From an uncultured Rhodospira sp. (GTDB lineage Bacteria; Pseudomonadota; Alphaproteobacteria; Rhodospirillales; Rhodospirillaceae), in assembly GCF_937138205.1 (NCBI RefSeq), contig NZ_CAKZOT010000059.1, forward strand, positions 1-64,000: a stretch of DNA of 64,000 bases, written 5' to 3'. A program made the translations under genes and the position numbers. Under the pieces are notes generated by a model. The model ran no database searches. It was not told the origin of the DNA and saw only the letters and a list, made by a program, of their open reading frames with translations. The stretch's first letter is position 1. Every line of letters begins with the position of its first letter. Below, in pieces: positions 42,601 to 51,425 of the stretch.

Positions 42601-43126
42601 CCGCACCCTGCTGCTGGAGATCGAGGACAAGGCTCGGCGCCATCTGAGCCTTCGTCTGGGCATCGCGGCGGCGACCCGGGCGCTGGCGCTGTATCAGGAA
42701 CGCCACCGGTCCTCCATGCTCGCCCGCGCGGCCGACGCGTTCGCCACCATCAGCCGGGGCGCCTATGCCAACCTGACCGTGGTGTCCGATCCGGGCGGGG
42801 AAAAGCTGGTGGCGTTGGACGCGGCCGGCGGGTCCAAGCGGGTGGCGGCGTTGTCCAAGGGCACGCGCTTCCAGCTCTATCTGGCGCTGCGGGTGGCGGG
42901 GTATCACGAGTTCGCCGCGCGGACCGCGCCCGTGCCGTTCGTCGCCGACGACATCATGGAAACCTTTGACGACTTCCGCGCCGAGGAGGCGTTCCGCCTG
43001 TTCGCCGGCATGGCCGAGGTGGGGCAGGTGATCTACCTGACGCACCACCGGCACCTGTGCGACATCGCGCGCGAGGTCTGCCCGGCCGTGCGGGTTCAGA
43101 GCCTGGAGACGCCCGAACCGGGTTGA
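39626..43126 (+). CDS. yhaN: YhaN-like SMC/Rad50-type ATPase
   Basis: 1166 residues. N-terminal ATPase half with Walker A YGPNEAGKSTALSAFLDLLYG, long Arg/Ala-rich coiled coils (about 150-1000) and a C-terminal half containing ALSKGTRFQLYLALRVAG (signature-like) and VPFVADDIMETFDD (Walker B-like), as expected for a Rad50-type hinge protein. No zinc hook CxxC is seen in the middle. With YhaO it forms a pair analogous to SbcCD/Rad50-Mre11, likely for DNA end processing; a role in genome maintenance or defence is not decided. Confidence 0.88.
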   Translation: MRLRRLDLTRYGRFTGHVLDFGPRGEGPDLHVVYGPNEAGKSTALSAFLDLLYGIEMRSPYNFLHPYETMQIGAALDWDGAVSDWVRVKANRNSLRDGHGQPVGDHALAAMLGGIDRTAYRGMFSLDDDTLEQGGEDILKSEGDLGQLLFAASAGLSDLARTLDDLKAEAERFHKDRARATELADLKRDLDALDKERREIDVQASDYARRKAARDQAAQAYEAAVAAVGAATARMEEIDRLRQALDHQATRTRLGRELEAFADLPEPPPAWSEDIGPLRDEDTRLTTEREGLDRQIDRLDQEIKGMAVDEAVLALGERIDRLRETEGRYTTAAEDLPRRRLERTARDAEIAAVLAQLDRPGEADARALVLPASTVGTLRGLIAQRSGVAEKREAAQTEHDKATARLGAAQADLAHALGGPAGHQPDPDPTPWRVLEAAVHDIRRDTSETAVLLETRARDGLAEALDDALVALAPWSGDAETLASLAVPDAARLEAWKQALAEADKALDAQAGEIARLDGECARLAAEMDAVRRTTGVVDDETAAARRAARDAAWAMHRADLTPETADAFETAMRADDAATGGRLAQTTEVARLRQAAIDLASTRETLVHARAQRDAIQARRDAVCQDLAAVLAALGLPADWPPSSLADWLARREAALRARADLRAKDRQIRDLRDDAHRARDRLAAALTAVGAPAPPDASLSSLLDTADGALKRHADQSTRLENRRKALTEAEQEVADRTRALNAAVAADAAWRSDWDAALAGCWLGADGARPAPEAVGAMLDGLDTLKGVLDRRDDTDHRIAQMDRDQRAYVQALSEVLAELGETLDPAHPLQAADALAARLTEARSAAEKRADRRQRLDQARTDRAALDAPLDAVARRKAEMTALFGVETLAEVDAALKRAAHRDSLRADIAAAERAVITALRVSAPPEADAMLAAADPEALDRERSDLDARREDLETTRMAARDALTRATDALAAVGGDDDVARLEARRRTLLLEIEDKARRHLSLRLGIAAATRALALYQERHRSSMLARAADAFATISRGAYANLTVVSDPGGEKLVALDAAGGSKRVAALSKGTRFQLYLALRVAGYHEFAARTAPVPFVADDIMETFDDFRAEEAFRLFAGMAEVGQVIYLTHHRHLCDIAREVCPAVRVQSLETPEPG

Positions 43127-43188
43127 CGGTTCGGCGGGAGCGGGGCTGTACTGACTTTCACTCGCAAACAGCCGGTCGGGAGTCGACC

Positions 43189-43596
43189 ATGGACGTCCTC
43201 CCCCTGCCGCGCGGTCGCCGGCGTCGTGTCATGATGGTGGCCGCCGCCCTTGCCGTCCCCCTGGACGCGGCCGAAGCGCAAACCGACGCCAATGCGGCCT
43301 TCGCCTGGCTTGACCGGTTCTATGCCGGCGGGCCGTTCTGTTCGACGGCCGTGGTGAAGCGGGTCGAACGCGCGCCACCATCCGTCATCGTCCACCTGGA
43401 CATCGATCCGCGCTGGGCCGCCGATCTGGCGCGCATGGAGGCCGGTTTGCGCGACGGCTGGTTCGCGCTGCATTGTCCTTATGTGCTGGAGCCGGTGTGG
43501 TCCCTGCTGCCGCCAGAGGGGGACGTGATCATTCACGGGGCGGGGCCGGACCTGGGCGTGGTCCGGCATTCGTGCCGCCGGTCGTTGGGCCGGTGA
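43189..43596 (+). CDS. small secreted protein, unknown
   Basis: 135 residues from MDVLPLPRGRRRRVMMVAAA. Signal peptide to about AAEAQ-TDA. The mature part is a compact domain with WLDRFYAGGPFCSTAVVKRV, VIVHLDIDPRWAADLARMEA and HCPYVLEPVWSLLPPEGDVI, and two or three Cys. It starts 62 bases after yhaN on the same strand; no functional link is evident. Family not recognised. Confidence 0.6.
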   Translation: MDVLPLPRGRRRRVMMVAAALAVPLDAAEAQTDANAAFAWLDRFYAGGPFCSTAVVKRVERAPPSVIVHLDIDPRWAADLARMEAGLRDGWFALHCPYVLEPVWSLLPPEGDVIIHGAGPDLGVVRHSCRRSLGR

Positions 43597-43618
43597 ATCC
43601 CGTGTTGGACCACTGCCC

Positions 43619-44761
43619 TCACATGGCCCGATCCGAGGGGTCGGCATCGGGCGGCGCGGGCCTGGGCGGCGGCGGGACGGCCGTCGCGTCCATCCGTTCG
43701 CCGACCGGGTCCAGCGTTTCGAGCACCGCCAACTCGTCGCCGATCGGGGGGTCGACTGGGTCCGATGGTGGGGTGGTGCCGGTGGCAACGTCGGGTCCCG
43801 GGATCCGCTGCCGTTTCGGCGCGTGACCGAAGTAGGTGCGGTAGCACTTGGTGAAATGCGACGCCGAGGTGAAGCCGCTGGCCACCGCCACCTGCAGCAC
43901 GGTCATGGACGTCTGCGCCAGCAGGGCGCGCGCCCGCCACAGGCGCAGGTTCAGGTAATAGCGGGACGGCGAGGTGGACAGGTGCTTGCGGAACAGCCGT
44001 TCGAGCTGGCGTTCCGAGACACCGATGTCGCGGGCCAGGTCCTCGACCGGGATCGGGGCTTCCAGGTGCGCCTCCATGCGGGCGATGGCCGCCAGAACCT
44101 TGGGATCGCTGACCCCGGTTCGTTCGCGCAACGCCAGCCGCTGGGGATCGTCGGGCCGGCGCACGCCGGTATGAATCATCGATTCGGCGGCCTGAACGGC
44201 CAGGGCGTCACCATGCTCATCGCGAATCAGGGCGATCACCATGTCCAGCGCCGCCGTGCCGCCGGCACAGGTGAACCGGTCGCGGTCGATCTCGAACAGC
44301 GTGGCGGTGATGTTCAGCGCGGGGTATTCCTCGGCGAAGCTCTCCATGTTCTCCCAGTGGATGGTGCAGCGGTATCCGTCCAGCAGCCCGGCCCGCGCCA
44401 GGACCAGGGCGCCGGTGCACAGGCCGCCCACCGGAATCCCCTGGCGGGCAAGGCCGCGCAGCCAGCGGTTCACCTCGGGACTGCGAAACCCCTCGATGCC
44501 CAACCCGGAGCAGACGGCGACGGCATCGGGCCGGCGGGGCAGGGCGCCCATGCGCCCGTCCGGCAGGACGTGAATGCCGTTGCTGGCGATCGCCGGGCCG
44601 CCGTCGAGGGTGACAAGTTCCCACGTGTACAGGGAGCGCCCGGCCCACCGGTTGGCCGCGCGCAGGGGCTCCACGGTGGACGTAAACGCCAGCATGGAAA
44701 AGTTCGGCAACAGGAGGACCTGAAACAGGCGCGGACGCGTGTCGGTGCTTGGTTTGAACAT
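43619..44761 (-). CDS. GlxA-family AraC regulator (GbdR-like)
   Basis: 380 residues. An N-terminal DJ-1/PfpI-like domain (FQVLLLPNFSMLAFTSTVEPLRAANR; GLCTGALVLARAGLLDGYRCTIHW) is followed by a two-HTH AraC DNA-binding domain (VEDLARDIGVSERQLERLFRKHL; VAVASGFTSASHFTKCYRTYFGH). This is the architecture of GbdR, which in Pseudomonas activates glycine betaine, dimethylglycine and sarcosine catabolism. The adjacent divergent sarcosine oxidase locus fits that role. The C-terminal 60 residues are Pro/Asp-rich and not conserved. Confidence 0.88.
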   Translation of the reverse strand: MFKPSTDTRPRLFQVLLLPNFSMLAFTSTVEPLRAANRWAGRSLYTWELVTLDGGPAIASNGIHVLPDGRMGALPRRPDAVAVCSGLGIEGFRSPEVNRWLRGLARQGIPVGGLCTGALVLARAGLLDGYRCTIHWENMESFAEEYPALNITATLFEIDRDRFTCAGGTAALDMVIALIRDEHGDALAVQAAESMIHTGVRRPDDPQRLALRERTGVSDPKVLAAIARMEAHLEAPIPVEDLARDIGVSERQLERLFRKHLSTSPSRYYLNLRLWRARALLAQTSMTVLQVAVASGFTSASHFTKCYRTYFGHAPKRQRIPGPDVATGTTPPSDPVDPPIGDELAVLETLDPVGERMDATAVPPPPRPAPPDADPSDRAM

Positions 44762-44856
44762 GCCCGCCTCCCAAAAACGCGGACCTTCACCCTGCTATAA
44801 ATGCGCGAACCGCCAGCGGTCGTAAACGGGAAACATGACCAGGGCCGAAATGATAA

Positions 44857-44879
44857 TAGGTGAAGATAATTAGGTGAAG
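44857..44879. promoter_or_regulatory. tandem 9-base direct repeats
   Basis: TAGGTGAAG occurs at 44857-44865 and 44871-44879, spaced 14 bases, in the AT-rich gap upstream of the first GlxA-type gene and just past the stop of the second. AraC regulators often bind direct repeats, so this may be an operator. Confidence 0.35.
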
Positions 44880-44894
44880 TCGGAGCCGGCCGGT

Positions 44895-45896
44895 TCAAGG
44901 GGTCGCGCCGCTCTGCGCCGCCGCGCGCAGGGCCTGCGGCGTGGCGCCGAACGCGGCCTTGACGTGGCGCGAGAAGTGCGAGGCATCGGCGAAGCCGCAC
45001 TCCTGGGCGATGTCGGTGACGCTGCGGTGGGTGTGGGTCACCAGCCAGTGCCCGTGGCGCAGGCGCAAGGACCGGGCGTAGGCGGATGGCGTGGTCGCCA
45101 GGTCCTCGCGGAACAGCCGTTCGAGCTGGCGCCGCGACAGGCCGACCCGGCGCGCCAACTCTTCGGCGCGCGGCGGCGTGGCGAGCGTGTGGTCGAGGAT
45201 GCGCAAGGCCCGCCGCAGCCGGGGGTCCAGGACCGGGTGTTCCCCGGGTGGAACGTCCATTGGCTGCGGCGTGTCGGCTGGCCGGGCGCCGTCGCTGACC
45301 AGGATGTGCAACGCCTTGCGCGCCGTCGCCGTGCCCAGGTGCCGGTCCACCAGCCAGGCGGCGACGTCCACCGCGCCGGTTCCTCCCGCGCAGGTGATGC
45401 GCGGTCCGTCCACCACGAACAAGCGGTCGGCCACCGGGGTCACCTCGGGGAAGGCGGTGATCAGGTCGTGGTAGTGGTACCAGGACACGCAGCATTCCCG
45501 ATCGCGCATCAGGCCGGCATGGATCAGCGTGAACACGGCCGTACACAGCCCGACCAGTGGAACGCCGGCGGCCGCCGCCTCGCGCAGCCAACCGATCACC
45601 CCCGGATCGTGCACCGGCCCCTGGTGGATCAGGCCGCCGACGACGACGATGTAGTCGAACCCCTGGGGCGCCTGCAAACCGGTATCCGGCACGATCCGTG
45701 TGCCGCAACTGGCGCGCACCGGCCGGCCGTCGGCGGTCATGATGGTCCAGCGCGAGGCGATCTGGCGGCTGCGGTCGCCTTCGTCGGCGGCAAGACGCAG
45801 CACATCGACGAACCCGGCGAACGGCAACAGCGTGAAATCCCTGAGCAGCAGGAACCCGACCTTCAGGCGGGCGGTGCTGGGCGATGCTCCGGTCAT
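44895..45896 (-). CDS. GlxA-family AraC regulator, second copy
   Basis: 333 residues, same architecture as its neighbour but clearly diverged. DJ-1-like domain (LKVGFLLLRDFTLLPFAGFVDVLRLAADE; LVGLCTAVFTLIHAGLM) then AraC HTH (AEELARRVGLSRRQLERLFREDLATTPSAYARSLRLRHGHWL). Homologs of this subgroup are often found beside sarcosine oxidase or choline/carnitine catabolism genes. It is divergent from soxB, sharing a 260-base control region. Whether the two regulators sense different compounds is unknown. Confidence 0.87.
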   Translation of the reverse strand: MTGASPSTARLKVGFLLLRDFTLLPFAGFVDVLRLAADEGDRSRQIASRWTIMTADGRPVRASCGTRIVPDTGLQAPQGFDYIVVVGGLIHQGPVHDPGVIGWLREAAAAGVPLVGLCTAVFTLIHAGLMRDRECCVSWYHYHDLITAFPEVTPVADRLFVVDGPRITCAGGTGAVDVAAWLVDRHLGTATARKALHILVSDGARPADTPQPMDVPPGEHPVLDPRLRRALRILDHTLATPPRAEELARRVGLSRRQLERLFREDLATTPSAYARSLRLRHGHWLVTHTHRSVTDIAQECGFADASHFSRHVKAAFGATPQALRAAAQSGATP

Positions 45897-46042
45897 GGTG
45901 CGGCGCGGCCCCCGGCTTGTGCGGTTGCGTCATGGACATGGGGCGTGACGGGTCCCGGAACCGCCCTGTCGCGGACCCTCCAGTGCGTTGTTTTACAAGC
46001 GTCCCCGGGCGCCCGCGCGGAGTCAATGCCGGACCGTTTCCG

Positions 46043-46092
46043 ATGTCGCAAATCTACCAGGACCGCGTCACCTCCGTTCTAGTCATGTCGCA
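46043..46092. promoter_or_regulatory. direct repeats in sox control region
   Basis: ATGTCGCA at 46043-46050 and at 46085-46092. Start-to-start distance is 42 bases, about four helical turns, ending 65 bases before soxB. Suggestive of a binding site for one of the GlxA-type regulators; only eight bases match in each copy. Confidence 0.3.
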
Positions 46093-46157
46093 TGGGTTCA
46101 CGTTTTGCTGAGCCATGCTCCGGGGTGTCCGGAGGCGGGTGCCGCAGGGAGGTCGAC

Positions 46158-47411
46158 GTGGCGCGGTATTCGGTCTGGTCGCTGGCGCGCAACGCGCTGT
46201 CGTATCACAGGGACTGGCCGCGCCAGTGGCGCAGCCCCGAGCTTGGGTCGGCCTATGACGTGGTCATCGTCGGCGGCGGCGGGCACGGTCTGGCGACGGC
46301 CTATTATCTCGCCAAGGAGCACGGCGTCACCAACGTTGCGGTGCTGGAAAAGGGCTGGCTGGGCGGCGGCAACACCGGGCGCAACACGACCATCGTCCGG
46401 TCCAATTACCTGTGGGACGAAAGCGCCGCCATCTACGAACTGGCGCTGAAGCTCTGGGAAGGGCTGTCCCGCGACCTGAACTACAACGTCATGCTCAGCC
46501 AGCGCGGCGTGCTGAACCTCGCCCACAGCCTGGGCGACGTGCGCGCCGGCCGCCGCCGCGCCGAGGCCAACCGCCTGAACGGCGTCGACTCGGAATGGCT
46601 GGACACGGCCGGGGTCGCCCGGGTCTGCCCCATCCTGAACACGTCGACGTCGCTGCGCTATCCCGTCATGGGCTCGACGTGGCAGCCCAGGGGCGGCACC
46701 GCGCGCCACGACGCGGTGGCCTGGGGCTATGCGCGCGCCGCCGACGCGCGCGGCGTGGATATCATCCAGAATTGCGAGGTGACCGGCATTCGCCGCGACT
46801 CCGGGGGCGCGGTCGCCGGCGTCGAGACCACGCGCGGGTTGATCGGCACGAAGAAGGTGGCGCTCGCCGCCGCCGGCCATACCTCGGTGCTGGCGGCCAT
46901 GGCCGATGTGCGTCTGCCGATCCAGTCGCACCCGCTACAGGCGCTGGTGTCGGAGCCGATCAAGCCGGTGCTGGACCAGGTGGTCATGTCCGGCGCCATC
47001 CACGTCTACGTCAGCCAGTCCGACAAGGGCGAACTGGTCATCGGTGCTGGCATCGACAGCTACAATTCCTACGCCCAGCGCGGCAGCTTCCATGTGCTGG
47101 AACACCAGATGGCCTCGATCGTCGAACTGTTCCCCATCTTCGCCCGCCTGCGGATGATGCGCACCTGGGCCGGCATCGTCGATACCTGCCCGGATGCCTC
47201 GCCGATCGTCAGCAAGACCCCGGTGCCCGGCCTGTACATCAACGGCGGCTGGGGCACCGGCGGGTTCAAGTCGACGCCGGGCTCCGGGGTCGTGTTCGCC
47301 CACACCATCGCCAAGGACGCGCCGCATCCGATCAACGCGCCGTTCTCGCTCGACCGCTTCACCACGGGGGCGCTGATCGACGAGCACGGCGCTGCCGCCG
47401 TGGCGCATTGA
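46158..47411 (+). CDS. soxB: sarcosine oxidase beta subunit
   Basis: 417 residues from a GTG preceded by AGGGAGG. FAD-binding [21 protein letters not shown], then [20 protein letters not shown]. The His in [13 protein letters not shown] (about His184) corresponds to the residue carrying covalent FMN in heterotetrameric sarcosine oxidases. It oxidises sarcosine to glycine, passing electrons to oxygen and the C1 unit to THF. First gene of the operon with soxD, soxA and soxG. A longer frame starting at 46092 lacks a ribosome site. Confidence 0.96.
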   Translation: MARYSVWSLARNALSYHRDWPRQWRSPELGSAYDVVIVGGGGHGLATAYYLAKEHGVTNVAVLEKGWLGGGNTGRNTTIVRSNYLWDESAAIYELALKLWEGLSRDLNYNVMLSQRGVLNLAHSLGDVRAGRRRAEANRLNGVDSEWLDTAGVARVCPILNTSTSLRYPVMGSTWQPRGGTARHDAVAWGYARAADARGVDIIQNCEVTGIRRDSGGAVAGVETTRGLIGTKKVALAAAGHTSVLAAMADVRLPIQSHPLQALVSEPIKPVLDQVVMSGAIHVYVSQSDKGELVIGAGIDSYNSYAQRGSFHVLEHQMASIVELFPIFARLRMMRTWAGIVDTCPDASPIVSKTPVPGLYINGGWGTGGFKSTPGSGVVFAHTIAKDAPHPINAPFSLDRFTTGALIDEHGAAAVAH

Positions 47412-47436
47412 GATCCAGGTCAGGAGGGTCTGCCCC

Positions 47437-47718
47437 ATGCTGCTGATCGAATGCCCCTGGTGCGGGCCGCGCGAGGAACCGGAGTTCCATTACGGCGGGC
47501 AGGCGCACGTGGCGCGGCCGGCCGATCCGGCGGCATTGAGCGACGCCGAATGGGCCGAATACGTCTTCATGCGCGACAACACCAAGGGACCGTTCGCCGA
47601 GCGGTGGTGCCATTCCGCCGGCTGCCGGCGCTGGTTCAACGTGCTGCGCGACACGGTGAGTCACCGCGTGCTGGCGGTCTACCGCATGGGCGAGGCGCCG
47701 CCGGAGGGGCCGCGATGA
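47437..47718 (+). CDS. soxD: sarcosine oxidase delta subunit
   Basis: 93 residues. Small zinc-binding subunit: Cys6 and Cys9 in CPWC, His59 and Cys63 in WCHSAGC, the same four positions as the zinc ligands known in characterised heterotetrameric enzymes. The conserved YVFMRDNTKGPFAERW core is present. The start is 25 bases after soxB; the stop overlaps soxA by four bases. Confidence 0.96.
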   Translation: MLLIECPWCGPREEPEFHYGGQAHVARPADPAALSDAEWAEYVFMRDNTKGPFAERWCHSAGCRRWFNVLRDTVSHRVLAVYRMGEAPPEGPR

Positions 47719-50700
47719 GTGACGACCGCACGCAGGACTGCCGTCTGCCGGAGGGCGGGCTGATCGACCGGTCCCGGCGCATTCGCTTTCGCTTCAACGG
47801 CGCGTGGATGGACGGCCATCCCGGCGACACCCTGGCCAGCGCCCTGTTGGCGAACGGCGTGCACCTGGTCGGGCGGTCGATGAAATACCACCGCCCGCGC
47901 GGCATCATGGCGGCGGGGGCCGAGGACCCGGGCGGGCTGGTCCAGCGGGGCTTGCACGACGAGCCGGCGCGCACCGATCCCGACTGGCGCGCCACCCAGA
48001 CCGCGCTGGTGGACGGACTGGAGGCGTATACGGTGGGCGCCTGGCCGTCGCTCGACCGCGACGCGGGCGCGGTGTTGGGGCTGGCCTCCCGCGTCATGGG
48101 GGCGGGGTTCTACTACAAGATCATGCACGGCTCGCGATGGATGTGGGAGCACGTGCACGAACCCCTGATCCGCAAGGCCGCCGGGTTCGGGGTCTGCCCC
48201 GATCAGCCCGACCCCGACGTCTACGACCATCGCCACGTGCATTGCGAGGTGCTGGTGGTGGGGGGCGGCCCGGCCGGACTGGCGGCGGCGGGGGCGGCGG
48301 CGCGCTCCGGCGCGCGGGTGATCCTGGCCGAACAGGACGAGCGCCTGGGCGGCAGCCTGCTCGGCCGGCGGCGCGCCATCGACGGGCAGGGCGGGGTGGA
48401 CTGGGCGGCAGCCATGGAGGCGCGTCTGCGGGCCTCCCCGGACGTGCGCCTGCTGCCGCGCACCACCGTGTTCGGCTATCACGACAATAACTATCTCGTG
48501 GCGCTGGAGCGGGTCACCGATCACCTGGGCCTGGGGCCGGCGCCCCCGGGACGGCCGCGCCAGCGCCTGTGGCACATCCGGGCCAAGCGGGTGGTGCTGG
48601 CCACCGGCGCCCACGAACGACCGCTGGTGTTCGGCGACAACGACCGGCCGGGGATCATGCTGGCCGGAGCGGCGCAAACGTACCTGCACCGCTGGGCGGT
48701 GCTGCCGGGGCGGGATGTGGTGCTGTTCACCACCAACGACCGCGCCTATGAGGCGGCGTTGGACCTGCACGCGGCCGGCGCCCGCATTCATGCGATCGTT
48801 GACTCGCGCGAGGCGCCCGGCGCCGCGCTGCCCGCCGCCGCGCGGGCCGCCGGGATTCGGGTGATGACCGGATACGTGGTCGGCGGGACGAGCGGCGTGC
48901 GCCACGTCACCGGCGCCAGCGTCATGAAACTGGGCGCCGACGGGCGCGCTTCGCCGCACGCGTTGGACACGCTGCCGTGCGACCTGCTGCTGGTGTCGGG
49001 CGGGCTGTCGCCCGTCGTGCATCTGTTCAGCCAGTCCGGCGGCAAACTGCGCTACGACGACGGACGCGCGGCGTTCGTTCCCGACCGGTCGGTGCAGGCG
49101 TTGGCCAATGCCGGCGCGTGCAACGGCACCTTCGATCTGGCCGGTTGTCTTGCGGAAGGCGCGGCGGCGGGGGCCGAGGCGACGCGGCTGGCTGGGTCCG
49201 ATCCCGGGGCGCCCCGCACCGCGTTTTCTGTCGACGAGCCGGCCGCCGCCGCCATCAAACCGCTGTGGCGGGTGCGTCCCGCACTCGTCCAGGATCACGC
49301 CTGGGGTCAGCCCTTCGTCGATTTCCAGAACGACACCACCGCCCACGACATCCGCCAGGCGGTGCGCGAAGGCTTCGAGAGCGTCGAGCACGTCAAGCGC
49401 TATACCCTGACCGGCTTCGGCACCGACCAGGGCAAGACCGCCAACATCAACGCCATCGGCATCCAGGCCGAGGCGCTGGGCCGGCCCATCCCCGAGGTGG
49501 GAACCACGACCTTCCGCCCGCCCTATACGCCCGTGACCTTCGCCGCCATGGCCGGACGCGACCGGGGCGAGCGCCTGGACCCGGCGCGCCTGACCGCCAT
49601 CCACGACCGGCACGTCGCCCTGGGCGCGGCCTTCGAGGACGTCGGGCAATGGAAGCGCCCCTGGTACTACCCACGGCCCGGCGAGACGATGCACCAGGCC
49701 GTGGCACGGGAATGCCGCGCCGCGCGCGAGGCCGTGGGCGTGCTGGACGCCTCCACCCTTGGCAAGATCGACATCCAGGGACCGGACGCCGCCGAATTCC
49801 TGAACCGGGTCTACACCAACGCCTGGAGCAAGCTTGAAGTGGGCCGGGTGCGCTATGGCGTCATGTGCCGCGAGGACGGCATGGTGTTCGACGACGGCAC
49901 CACGGCGCGGATCGACGACACCCGTTACCTGATGACCACCACCACCGGCAACGCGGCGGCGGTGCTGGATCACCTGGAGGAGTACCTGCAGACCGAATGG
50001 CCGGATCTGCGGGTGCGCCTGACCTCGGTAACCGAGCAGTGGGCGACGGTGAGCATCGCCGGGCCGAAGGCCGGGAGTCTCATGGCCCGGCTGGCGTCGG
50101 GTCAGGACCTGTCCCCGGCCGCCTTCGCCTTCATGAGCTGGCGCCCGGCCACCGTCGCCGGCCTGAACGCCCGCGTGTTCCGCATCAGCTTCACCGGCGA
50201 ACTGCAATACGAGATCAACGTGCCCTGGCACCAGGGCGGGGCGCTGTGGGACGCGGTGATGCGTGCCGGCACCGGGCTGGGGGTCACCCCCTACGGGACC
50301 GAGACCATGCACGTCCTGCGCGCTGAGAAGGGGTTCATCATTGTGGGCCAGGAGACGGACGGCACGCAGACCCCCATCGACCTGGGCATGGACTGGATCG
50401 TCTCGAAGAAGAAGCCGGATTTCATCGGCAAGCGCTCGTTCACCCGGTCCGACACGGCGCGCGCCGACCGCCGGCACCTCGTCGGCCTGTTGCCGAAAGA
50501 CAAACGGCAGGTGTTCCCGGAAGGCAGCCAGATCGTCGAGACGGGCGCCACGCGTGGCACGAAGCCCGTGCCCATGCTGGGGTACGTGTCCTCGGCCTAC
50601 TGGAGTCCGGCGCTGGACAGCGGGTTCGCGCTGGCGCTGGTGGCCGGCGGGCGAGGGCGGTTCGGCGATACGGTCGCGGTCGCGTTGCCGTCCGGCGAGC

Positions 50701-50771
50701 AGCCGGCGGTGATCTGTGATCCCGTGATGCTCGACAAGGAGGGGGCGCGCCGCGATGGACACGCCGCTTGA
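47715..50771 (+). CDS. soxA: sarcosine oxidase alpha subunit
   Basis: 1018 residues. N-terminal Fer2_4-like domain (RIRFRFNGAWMDGHPGDTLA, MKYHRPRGIMAAG), then an NAD/FAD-type Rossmann region (CEVLVVGGGPAGLAAAGAAA), and a C-terminal GcvT-like folate domain from about residue 620 (PWYYPRPGETMHQAVARECR onward; GEL-QYEINVPW). The folate site accepts the methylene group to form 5,10-methylene-THF. The ATGA junction with soxD and 17-base overlap with soxG indicate tight co-translation. Confidence 0.96.
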   Translation: MSDDRTQDCRLPEGGLIDRSRRIRFRFNGAWMDGHPGDTLASALLANGVHLVGRSMKYHRPRGIMAAGAEDPGGLVQRGLHDEPARTDPDWRATQTALVDGLEAYTVGAWPSLDRDAGAVLGLASRVMGAGFYYKIMHGSRWMWEHVHEPLIRKAAGFGVCPDQPDPDVYDHRHVHCEVLVVGGGPAGLAAAGAAARSGARVILAEQDERLGGSLLGRRRAIDGQGGVDWAAAMEARLRASPDVRLLPRTTVFGYHDNNYLVALERVTDHLGLGPAPPGRPRQRLWHIRAKRVVLATGAHERPLVFGDNDRPGIMLAGAAQTYLHRWAVLPGRDVVLFTTNDRAYEAALDLHAAGARIHAIVDSREAPGAALPAAARAAGIRVMTGYVVGGTSGVRHVTGASVMKLGADGRASPHALDTLPCDLLLVSGGLSPVVHLFSQSGGKLRYDDGRAAFVPDRSVQALANAGACNGTFDLAGCLAEGAAAGAEATRLAGSDPGAPRTAFSVDEPAAAAIKPLWRVRPALVQDHAWGQPFVDFQNDTTAHDIRQAVREGFESVEHVKRYTLTGFGTDQGKTANINAIGIQAEALGRPIPEVGTTTFRPPYTPVTFAAMAGRDRGERLDPARLTAIHDRHVALGAAFEDVGQWKRPWYYPRPGETMHQAVARECRAAREAVGVLDASTLGKIDIQGPDAAEFLNRVYTNAWSKLEVGRVRYGVMCREDGMVFDDGTTARIDDTRYLMTTTTGNAAAVLDHLEEYLQTEWPDLRVRLTSVTEQWATVSIAGPKAGSLMARLASGQDLSPAAFAFMSWRPATVAGLNARVFRISFTGELQYEINVPWHQGGALWDAVMRAGTGLGVTPYGTETMHVLRAEKGFIIVGQETDGTQTPIDLGMDWIVSKKKPDFIGKRSFTRSDTARADRRHLVGLLPKDKRQVFPEGSQIVETGATRGTKPVPMLGYVSSAYWSPALDSGFALALVAGGRGRFGDTVAVALPSGEQPAVICDPVMLDKEGARRDGHAA

Positions 50772-51387
50772 GATGGGGCCGGGCGGCCCCGGTGGACGCT
50801 GGGAAAACCCGGTGTTCGCGCTGGAGTTGGACATGGCGGCGGCGAGCGGGCCGCTGGTGGCCCTGTCCGCCGCGCCGCCGCGCGCCGCGATCAATCTGCG
50901 CGCCACCGAAGGCCTGCTGCCGGAGATCGAGCGGACCTACGGCGTACGCCCGCCGACCGTGCCGAACACCTGGACGGCCAGCGCCGACGGGGCGCGCCTC
51001 GCGCTCTGGCTGGGGCCGGACGAATGGCTGCTGGCCGCGCCGGACGGCGCCGCGTCGGGTGTGGAGGCCGCCATCCGCGACGCCCGCGCCAACGACGGCT
51101 GGCTGGGGGTGTGCGACGTCTCGCACAACTATACAACGCTGGTGTTGCGCGGCCCGCGCGCGCGCCTGGTGCTGTCCAAGGGCTGCGCGCTGGACCTGCA
51201 TCCACGCGGCCCGCTGCAATCGGGAACCTGCGCGCAGACCACGATGGCGCGGACGCGGGTGCTGCTGCGGATCACCGAGGAGGCCGACACCATCGAACTG
51301 TGGGTGCGCAATTCCTTCGCCCGGTACATGGCGGCGTGGCTGCTGGACGCCATGGCCGGCATCGCGCACGAACCGAGGGATTTCTGA
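50755..51387 (+). CDS. soxG: sarcosine oxidase gamma subunit
   Basis: 210 residues. Truncated GcvT-like fold: LALWLGPDEWLLAAP, VCDVSHNYTTLVLRGPRARLVLSKGCALDL, then FARYMAAWLLDAM at the end. It packs against the alpha and beta subunits in the heterotetramer. Its start lies inside the 3' end of soxA. It is 38 bases upstream of the dehydrogenase gene, so the transcript probably continues. Confidence 0.93.
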   Translation: MDTPLEMGPGGPGGRWENPVFALELDMAAASGPLVALSAAPPRAAINLRATEGLLPEIERTYGVRPPTVPNTWTASADGARLALWLGPDEWLLAAPDGAASGVEAAIRDARANDGWLGVCDVSHNYTTLVLRGPRARLVLSKGCALDLHPRGPLQSGTCAQTTMARTRVLLRITEEADTIELWVRNSFARYMAAWLLDAMAGIAHEPRDF

Positions 51388-51425
51388 GGAGACACGGCCA
51401 GGGGCGCCGCACCAGGGAGGCAACC

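Noticed and set aside
39224-43054. A 1276-codon open frame on the minus strand opposite YhaO/YhaN
   Set aside because: It is an antisense shadow of GC-rich coding DNA: Arg/Gly/His-rich composition, no domain, no ribosome site, while the plus strand encodes complete recognised proteins.
47679-50906. A 1075-codon minus-strand frame opposite soxA
   Set aside because: Antisense frame to a fully conserved sarcosine oxidase subunit; low-complexity translation without motifs.
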